A stretch of 64,000 nt of DNA, taken from the NCBI GenBank assembly GCA_023954075.1, contig JAMLIV010000016.1:1-64000 (forward strand). The letters are read 5' to 3'. Position numbers and translations under genes: made by a program. Position 1 is the stretch's first letter, and each line of letters opens with the position of its first letter. Origin of the DNA: Lysobacteraceae bacterium. Its GTDB lineage: Bacteria; Pseudomonadota; Gammaproteobacteria; Xanthomonadales; Xanthomonadaceae. Below the pieces are notes generated by a model. The model had not been told where the DNA came from. It saw only the letters and a program-made list of their open reading frames with translations, and made no database searches. Positions 17,735 through 26,300 of this stretch are shown here, piece by piece.

Positions 17735-19905
17735 CCGCCGCCGACGCTCGCGCCATCCTCCCGACGCGCCTGCGCGAGCAGATCCAGGAGCATCTGGCGC
17801 AGCCGCTTCACGATCTGCTGGACGAACTGGACGCGCACCTTTTCGACCTCGCCGGGCGCAGCCGCTCGAGTGCGCAGCAGCAGATCTACTTCGACGCGCT
17901 GCGGGTGCTGCGCAGCGAGCGGGTGCAGGTGGAGACCGGCTTCCTCGAAGCGGCCGACATCCTGCTGGTTTCCAGCGACACGGCACCGCAGGCTGGCGTC
18001 CAGACCGGACCGCTGCGCCTGGTGGACAAGGACGAGCAGGAAGAGACGATGGCCCTGGAGAGCCTCGTCCAGCGCCTGTCCGAACGCCTGGCGCGCCCGC
18101 TGGAGGTGCTGCTGGCCCGGCTGGCCAATCTGTCGGGCGTTGCCGCTCCCGGGAATCCGCAGGACAGTGCGATTTCGCCGCGCGGCCTGAGCCGCCTGTT
18201 CCGCGAGGCCATCGAGCCGCTCGAACTCCACATCGAAATCCGCCTGATCACGTTCGGCCTCTTCGGCCAGCACGTCCTGCGCGCCCTTCCGGGCCTCTAT
18301 TCCCGCCTCAACCGCATTCTGGCCGAGGGCGGCATCCTGCCGGACCTGTCCGAGAGCGAACCTTCGGCGCACCCGCGCGTCACCCGGCCGGCGCGGCGCA
18401 GCGCGCGCCACCGCATCCCGGAGCCGGGCGCGCCGCCGGTTCCCGCGTCGCGGCCGGCACCCCGGCCGCCGGGCACCGTGCCGGACGGCAACGACGCGCG
18501 CCTGCGCGAACTGCACCGGCTGCTGCGCGCCCGCGCGATGGCGGCCGCCGATGCCGGCACGGATACCCAACAAGCGCAGCCGCTGAGCGTCGGCGCACTT
18601 GACGTCGCGCTCGACCGGCTTTGGACCTTCGAAGGCGATCCGCTGACCTTCAAGGCCCACCTGGTCACCTCGGCGCGCCTTGTGAGCGGCCAGGAGGGCG
18701 CGGTGCTTTCCAGCGAGCACGAGGACATCATCGACCTCGTCAGCCTGCTGTTCGCGCGCGTGCGCAGCGACCCGAATCTGCCCGGGCCGATGCAGCGCCT
18801 GCTGTCGCGCCTGCACGTTCCGTTCCTGCGCACGGCGCTGGCCGATCCGGGGCTGCTCCACGCCGAGAGTCACCCGGCGCGCGAGCTTCTGGACGAGCTG
18901 GCGACGGCCGCGATCGGCTGGTGTCCCGCCGCCGACGCCGGCGAAAACCTGATCAAGCAGGTCGCCGTGATCGTCGAGAAGCTCGCCTCGCACCACGCCA
19001 GCGGTCAGCCGATCGAATTCGGCGGCGGCATCGATGCGCTGCGCCAGTTCGAGGACGCGCACCGTCGCCGCGCCGACATCGCCGAGCAGCGCGCCATCGA
19101 AACGGTGCTCGGGCGCGAGCGCCTCACGCTGGCGCGCAACCGCGTTGCCACCCTGTTCGAGCACGAGCTCGAACGACACGAGCCGATCCCGTGGGTACGC
19201 CAGCTGCTGCGCGGGCCGTGGTCCAATCATCTGGCGCTGCTCTGGCTGCGGCAGGGCGAAACCAGCGCGGCGTTTGGCGAGGCGATCGCGTTCGTCGAAG
19301 AACTGTTGTGGGCCGATGATCCCAGCGCCTTGCGCACCGACCCGGTCCGCCTCGCCCGCGCGCGCGAGTGCCTGCCCGACCAGCTTCGCCAGGGCCTGAC
19401 CGGCGTCACGCAGTACGAGAGCGAGATCCAGTCCCTGGTCGCGCGACTGCAGGACTACCTGGACACCCAGATGCGCGGCGACGATGCGCCCGATGTGATG
19501 TACGAGGCCGATCCGGGCCTGGCGCAGGCGGACTTCAGCGCGCAGTGGCGCGAATCCCTCACCGATGAGCTTTCCACCCGCCCCGAGCCGGATGCCGACA
19601 CCCTCGGCCTGGTGCGCTCGCTGCCGGTCGGCACCTGGATCGAGTTCCGCGCCATGCAGGCGGGAGAATTCGAGATGGAACGCGGCAAGCTGTGCTGGAC
19701 CAGCCCCTACACCGGCCACGGCCTGTTCGTGAACCGCAACGGCGTGCGGCTGCGCGAGTCCTCGCCCGAGGCGCTGGCGATGGACCTGCAGGCCGGCCGC
19801 GCGCTGGTCATCGATGACAGCCGGCTGCTGGAGCGGACGCTGCGCAGCCTGGTCGACGAAGTGCAGCACGCCGTGGAACTGCCCGCGCGCATGGGCGAGG
19901 GCTGA
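17731..19905 (+). CDS. DUF1631 domain-containing protein
   Basis: A 724-residue cytosolic protein of the DUF1631 family, sometimes mislabelled thymidine phosphorylase. It is mostly helical and Arg/Glu-rich. A low-complexity Pro/Arg/Ala linker spans about residues 208-262. The C-terminal region around residue 630-690 (GTWIEFRAMQAGEFEMERG, then WTSPYTGHGLFVNRNGV) looks beta-rich and PilZ-like. ATG 17731 overlaps the preceding small gene by 4 nt; the much longer open frame upstream runs across purE and is rejected. No molecular function is established that I can assert. Confidence 0.75.
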   Translation: MTAADARAILPTRLREQIQEHLAQPLHDLLDELDAHLFDLAGRSRSSAQQQIYFDALRVLRSERVQVETGFLEAADILLVSSDTAPQAGVQTGPLRLVDKDEQEETMALESLVQRLSERLARPLEVLLARLANLSGVAAPGNPQDSAISPRGLSRLFREAIEPLELHIEIRLITFGLFGQHVLRALPGLYSRLNRILAEGGILPDLSESEPSAHPRVTRPARRSARHRIPEPGAPPVPASRPAPRPPGTVPDGNDARLRELHRLLRARAMAAADAGTDTQQAQPLSVGALDVALDRLWTFEGDPLTFKAHLVTSARLVSGQEGAVLSSEHEDIIDLVSLLFARVRSDPNLPGPMQRLLSRLHVPFLRTALADPGLLHAESHPARELLDELATAAIGWCPAADAGENLIKQVAVIVEKLASHHASGQPIEFGGGIDALRQFEDAHRRRADIAEQRAIETVLGRERLTLARNRVATLFEHELERHEPIPWVRQLLRGPWSNHLALLWLRQGETSAAFGEAIAFVEELLWADDPSALRTDPVRLARARECLPDQLRQGLTGVTQYESEIQSLVARLQDYLDTQMRGDDAPDVMYEADPGLAQADFSAQWRESLTDELSTRPEPDADTLGLVRSLPVGTWIEFRAMQAGEFEMERGKLCWTSPYTGHGLFVNRNGVRLRESSPEALAMDLQAGRALVIDDSRLLERTLRSLVDEVQHAVELPARMGEG

Positions 19906-20250
19906 GCCGGCGCAAGGCCGCGCTTCGGCGACCCGGCACTTTCCGGATTCAACGCAGATCAGGATGGATCCCGGACATCGCTGCGCGATTGCGGGATGAC
20001 GGCGCGGGCTGCCCTGCCGTCGCGACGCGGCGGGGATCGGTCGTGGCCTGGGGCCATCGCGACGGGTATCCGTCGCGGCATGGTCCGGTCGCGACATGGC
20101 CGGCACGGGCCATGGGCCGATTGCGACAGGATTCCGGCGGGATCCGCTGCGCGGGCTCCGTCCTGCTCGAATTCGACCCGGCACCTCGGGCGGCGGCAAC
20201 GCGACGCGGGTGAGGCCGCCCGCGCTCCGGGCAATTCAGGCTTTCGCACC
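19906..20250. other. Intergenic region with palindromic repeats, no gene seen
   Basis: This gap of about 345 nt between the DUF1631 gene and the convergent giant gene holds no credible gene. It has ATCCCG/CGGGAT arms (19968-19973, 19992-19997) and a perfect 8-bp stem CGCGACGG/CCGTCGCG with loop GTAT (20058-20077). TCGCGAC-like words recur nearby (to about 20130). This looks like decayed copies of dispersed palindromic repeats. Confidence 0.6.
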
Positions 20251-20280
20251 AAAAAAGAGGCCTCCCGGAAGGGAGGCCTC
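20251..20280 (-). terminator. Strong terminator for the giant gene
   Basis: GAGGCCTCCC and GGGAGGCCTC form a perfect 10-bp stem with a GGAA loop (20257-20280). On the minus strand it is followed by six T (20256-20251). It lies 27 nt past the stop of the 20307-28319 gene. Confidence 0.9.
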
Positions 20281-20306
20281 GAAAGGTGTTGCCTGTCGGG
20301 TGCCGA

Positions 20307-23300
20307 TCAGGGAATCGTGATCGCGGCACCGGCGCTGTTGTAGCCGTATTCCAGCACCTGCGCGGGCAGGCCGCCGGGCGAGACGGTCGTCATTCTGATG
20401 TAGCCGTAGTTCACCTGGCTGGTGGAGGAGTTGATGAAGGCAAAGCCGAGGTAACCATCGACTCCGCCGACCCAATTCACCAGCTTCAGGGACGCGGCGC
20501 TGATGGTGGACGCCGGGCCCACCGTGGCACCGCTGCCGAGCACGGCGAACTCGGTGCCACCGCCATCGACCACGCCGCCCACGCCCGTGAACACGTCGCC
20601 GTACCAGTAGACGGACAAGGTACCGTCGCCGTAGTCATACAGATTGACGTTGTCACTGCGACCCGGGTCGTAGGTGCCCCAGAGGCCGGCGGCGAAGTCC
20701 ATCGTGAGACCGTCGCCATCGCCCAGCGCGACGGGCAGGTTGATCATGCCCGTCACGATGTTCGGATCGACCGGCGGATCATCGCCCTCGAAGCCATCGG
20801 AGAAGATCGCCGGCGGCAGCGGGGTCACCGTGAAGGTCACCGGAATCTCGAACTGCGGCGCAGCCAGGTCGTTGGTGTTGACGCACAGCAGGGCCTGGTG
20901 GGTTCCCACCGCGAGGCTCGCCGCATTCGCCGTGACCGTGACCGCCACGCTGCCCGGGCCGTTGATGGTGCCGCTCAGCGGCGCCGCCGACAGCCACGAG
21001 ATGGCGCTCGGCGAACCGCAGCCGGTGCCCGGCGGGCCTGCCGCCACTTCGATCGCGCGGATGAACATCGACTTGTAGTCCGGGAAACCGTCCGCCGTCG
21101 CGCCCCAGGCACCGCCGCTGTACGAATAGCCGCCGGCATCGACCGCCGTGGTTTCGTCCGAAGCCAGATACAGCCCGCTGACCGTCTCGGCATTCCACTC
21201 CAGGCCGATGTAGACGCTGCCGCTGGCGATGTTCAGCCCCATGCCGGAGATGTCGATCGCTTGGAACGACTGATCCAGTGCGCTGCTGATGTTGTTGGCC
21301 GTGGCGCTGACGCGACCCAGCTCAGTACCCGGCGCACCACCGGCACCGTCATCGGCGAACACCACCACCTGCACCGGCGCGCTGGTCAGCCCGGCATTGG
21401 TCAGAAGCGAGACGCAGACCGTGCTGTAGCTGGCCGGATACGCGGACGGGGTGAACTTGTCCACGATCTTGGCATCGGTACCCGCGGTCGTATTCCAGCC
21501 GTAGCCGTTGTCCGGCGCGCCGTTGCCGTCGTGCACCACCAGGCCCGGCGTGCCGACGTCGCAGAGCGGGTCGTTGGCCAGGATGGCGTTGCCGAGCTGC
21601 GGCAGGTCACCGCCGCGGGCGTAGGCACCGATGAGGTCGTCCTGCACCGCGAACGGCAGGGTGCTGCCGAGCTTGGCGGCGCGTGCGGCCAGAGACTCGA
21701 CCGTGGCGCGCGTCACCGACTCGCCGCGCATCGACTCCGGCGTGCCCTGTGCTTCGGGCAGCGCGCGGGTGATGTTGAAGGTCAGTCGGCCAGGACCCAC
21801 GTTGCTCACCGTCAGCGTCCCGGTGTCGGACGTGCCGACCTGCGCCGTGAGGCTCAGGGAGATCGGCGACACCTGGGCTTCAGGCTGCGGCAGCGGGTCG
21901 TTGTTGACCGTGAGGGTGTAATCCTCGGCCTGGCCGTAACCGGCCGTGTTGCAGGGATCGGCCGCGGTATTGAACTTCTTGATCACGCGCATGCGGGTCG
22001 TGCCGAGCGTCGCCGTGGCCGGAACCACGATGCTGCCGGTCGCCTGCTTGCCGTCGGCACCGGTGGAGTTCACCAGGTCGCTGAGGTTGTACATCTCGCC
22101 CGCATCGGCGAACGAACCGTTCTGGTTCCAGTCGATGTAGGCGCGCACCTTGGTGGTGTAGTTGCCGCCCGTGTTGCCTTCGACCGCGATGTCGTACAGA
22201 CCATCCAGCGACACCACGCCGCCGGTCACGGAGAGGAAGTTCTCCAGCGCCGGGCTGCCGCCCACGGTCGGGTCGCTCGGGTTGTCGATGCCGGTGAACA
22301 CCACGCGGCTGATCGGCTCCACGGCGCTCGGGAAGGCGACGTTGCAGTACGGTGCCGGGAAGATCGCGTCGAAGTTCGCGATCACCGAGCAATCGGCCGT
22401 GACCGGAGCCGTGGTGAACACGTTGCCGGCCAGGGTGCCGCCGCAGGTGCCGCCGACGGTGCCGAGCTGGTAGCCGGCACCCGGGGTGAGCGTGAACGCG
22501 GTGGTGCCGTTCTCGTCCACGATGACGGCGGTGCTCGGCGAGATCGCGCCGTTGCCGGCACCGACGCTCGGGGTCACCGTGAAGGTGGCACCCACGGGCA
22601 CGACGTCCAGCGCCACGGGCACGGCCACCATCGGGTTGGCCGGGTCATTGCTTTCCACGCAGATGTTGCCCGCGTAGCTGCCGATGGCCACACCGGTGGA
22701 ATCGAACGTCATGGTCACCGCCGTGCTGCCGGCAGCCGCGGTGGTGCCGGTCGCCGGGCTGGCGGACAGCCACGGGATGCTCGACAGGTAGGTGCAGGCC
22801 GGGGCACCGCCCGCAGGGGTTCCGTTGACCTGGAACGGGTAGTCCTGCGCAGCCATCGAACCGCCATCCGTTGCCGCCACCCAGGCCGTACCGTCCCACT
22901 GCAGGGCGTTGGCACCCGGCTTGCCGGTCTGGCCAGACAGCGTCACCGCCGGTGCCCACGGACCGGAAGCCAGCGAGCCGCCGAGCTGCCAGTCGACCCA
23001 GTAGGTTCCCTCGGGCAGGATCGCGCCCACGCTGATGTCGACCGACATGATCGGGCGATCGGCGTTGGTGAGGTCCGTGTCGAGCGTGCGATAGATGCCG
23101 CTGAACGCGGTGGCCGCCAGGCGGTTGGTGGTGGTGTCGCCGAACACGATGTTGCTGCCGGCGGCACCCGGCACACCGTCCCAGATGCGCAGGTTGGCTG
23201 CATTCATCGTGGAGGTCGTGGTCGAACCGGTCTGGTAGGCGAATACGGTGATCGCATCGACCATCCAGCCGCCCGCGGGAACCGCGAAGTCATCCGCGAC

Positions 23301-26300
23301 GCGGAAGCCGCCGGACACGCTGACATTGGAGCCGTAGCCGGTATTGCCCACTGCGGTCTGCAGCGCACTGGCGTCGGCACCGCCCGCGCCTGCACCGGCG
23401 TTGGTGGTCAGCGGACCGTTGTCATGCAGTACCGCCTCCGGAGCCTGCGGCAGGAGCAGCTTCACCGCATCGTCCTGCGCCGCCGGCGCGCTGCCGCGCA
23501 CCGCCGCACCCACCCGCTCCTGGGCCGCCTGCTGCACGCGCTCCACCACCGGCATGGCCGACAGCGGACGCGGCAGGTTTTCTTCCTTGATCGTCCAGTT
23601 CAGGTCGCCGCCACCGCTGTTTCCGATGGTGAGCGTGTCGGTGGTCGTCATGTTCGTGTTCTGCGAGACGCTGAAGCCCGCCGCCGGGGTGACCCCGATG
23701 ACCGGATCGGTACCCGCCGCGTTGATCTCGAAGTTGGCCACGACCGTGCAGTCCGCCATCACCGCATCCGTGGTGAAGGTGTTGCCCGCCAGGGTGCCGC
23801 CGCAGGTGCCGGTGACATCCAGGATGTGGTAGCCCAGCGCGGGGCTCAGCGTGAACGCCGCCGTGGTGCCCTCGTCCACAAGCTGCGGGGTGTCCGGGGT
23901 GATGGTGCCGCTCGGGCTGCCGACGCTCGGGGTGACCGTGTGCCTGGGAATGCCGCCCGGAATGGTGATCGCCGCACCGGTACTGTCGAAGCAGTAGTCG
24001 CCGATGACGGCCGGATAGCCGTCCGGTGCCACCGTGGTCATGTGCGCGTAGCCGTAGCAGGCGCTGGCGGTCGAGCAGGCGAACCGGAAGCCGAGATAAC
24101 CGTCGGCTCCGGCGCGCCAGTTGGTGGCACCCGTGGTGGCAGTGTTGAAGGTCGACGCCGGGCCCACGGTGTCTCCCGGGTTCAGCACCAGCCAGGTACC
24201 GCCGGTGGTGGCCGATGCGACGCCCGCGTTTCCGGTCGAGGAGTTGGGCCAGAAGAAGGAAAGCTGAGTGGCACCATACGGGTTGAAGTTCGAGCCCGTG
24301 ATCGATCCGGTGTCGCTGAAGGTGTTGTCTTCCCAGCGCACATAGGTGCCGTCGAAGGTCTGGGCAACGGAATGGCTCTGCGAGAAGCAGACCAGGCCGC
24401 CGGCGGGCGGGGCCACCGTCAGTTCGACCGGCACCTCGACCTGCGGATTCACCGGGTCGTTGCTGTTGACGCACAGGAGGCCGCTGTAGGTGCCGACCGC
24501 CAGACCGGTGGAATCGAACGTCACCGTCACCGTGGCGTTGCCGCCGGCGGCAATCGTGCCGCTGCCGGTATCGACGCTGGCCCACGGCAGGATGTCGCCC
24601 GCGGTGCAGCCGGAGACCGGTGGCGGGCCGGCGTCGAGCGAGACGTCGTCCACCATGAAATTGGTGACATCCGTCCCGGCGAACGAGGAATCGAACTTCA
24701 GGGTGTGCACGGCGTCGTCGGCATAGGCCGAAACGTCGATGACCACCTGAGCGTAGCCCGATGCGTAGGCAGCCACATTGTCGGCCGTCACGCGGAACAC
24801 CTCGTTGCTGTCGATCAGGACCGCCATGTAATCCGCGGCATCACCGCTCGTGGCCGACACGTTCAGCCAGAAGCTGAGGGTGGCAGGACCGCCCGCGCTG
24901 ATCGTCAGATCCTGCTGCACGGAGGCCGTCTCGACGGCGGCGATGCCGCCGAGCCAGGTCCACCACGTACCCGTGCGCGGGCCGAGGCCCCCGCCGGTAC
25001 CGCAGAGCGCGGCGGTGCACAGCGGGCTGCCGAAATTCAGCGAAGCGACCGTCCAGAAGGGATTCGGATCGCCGGCCTCGAAGCCGCCGTCCTGAACGAC
25101 TTCGGCCATCGGTGCCAGGGCCCAGTCGCGCGGTGCGGGCTGGCGCGGCGTGGCGAGGCGCGGAGACATGCGCTCGGCCGTGCCGGTGCCGGTGCCGCGC
25201 GGCAGGCCTTCCTCGATGCCCCAGTTCAGATCGCTGCCGCCGAGGTTCTCGATCAGGAGCGTCTGGGTCGTGGTCTGGTTGGTTTCCTGCGAGGCGCTGA
25301 GGCTGGCCGGAGTGACGTCGATGATCGGGTCGCCCGGCACCACGATCGCCTTGAAGTCGGCGATGACGGTGCAGTCCGCGGTGACCGCGGCGGTGGTGTA
25401 GACGGACGTGCCGGAATCGAGCGTGCCGCCGCAGGTGCCGCCGACGGCGTCGATCTCGAAGCCCGCATCAGGCGTCAGCGTGAAGGCGGCGGTGTCGCCG
25501 TCGTTCACCGTCTGCGCCGTGTTCGGCGAGATCGCGCCCGAAGGCGTGCCGACGCTGGGGGTGACGGTATGCGTGACCGGCGGCGCGCCGCAGGTATTGG
25601 CCGGCGAGGCGGAGTTGCGCGGTGCGGGAGTTGCCGTAATGAAGTCGGCGGCGTTGTCGTTGCTGTCGATACAGCCATCGCCGGCGCGGAACGCCGCCAG
25701 CGTCGCACTCGTAGCGGGTGCCGCAGCGGTGCCCTCAAAAGCCTCGCCGGTACCGAAGCCAACCAGATCGACGACCTGCGGGTCGCTCGCACACGCGGCC
25801 TTCTGACAGGCCAGTGCGGTGGTGACATTGGCCAGCGCGAGATTGCCGTTCGTGCCACCCGGGCTAAAGCTTGTAGAGGTCTGATCAGGCGTCACCGGCA
25901 TGGGCGCGCCATTGGCACCCGAACCGAGTTGAACCAGGAAATAGCTGTGCGCGCCGATCGTGCCCGTCAGGTTGACCCTGCCGGACCAGTTGGTGCCAGC
26001 GGGAGCCGCATACTGCACCGACATGCCGGTGAGCGCGACGGCGCTGCTGCCGGGGTTGAACAGCTCGACGTACTTGGCGTTGAAGGTAGCGCCAGTATTG
26101 CCGCCGCCGCCATAAATCTGGCTGATGCGCACATGGGTCGAAGCCGGCACCGCCTTGAAGTTGGCGACAACCGTGCAGTCGGCCGTAATCGCACCCGTGG
26201 TGTAGTCGTTGCCCGCGAACGAGCCCGCCGGGCAGTCACCGCCGACGTTGTCGATCTCGTAGCCGGTGTCGGCCGCCAGCGTGAAGGTGGCGGTGGCTCC

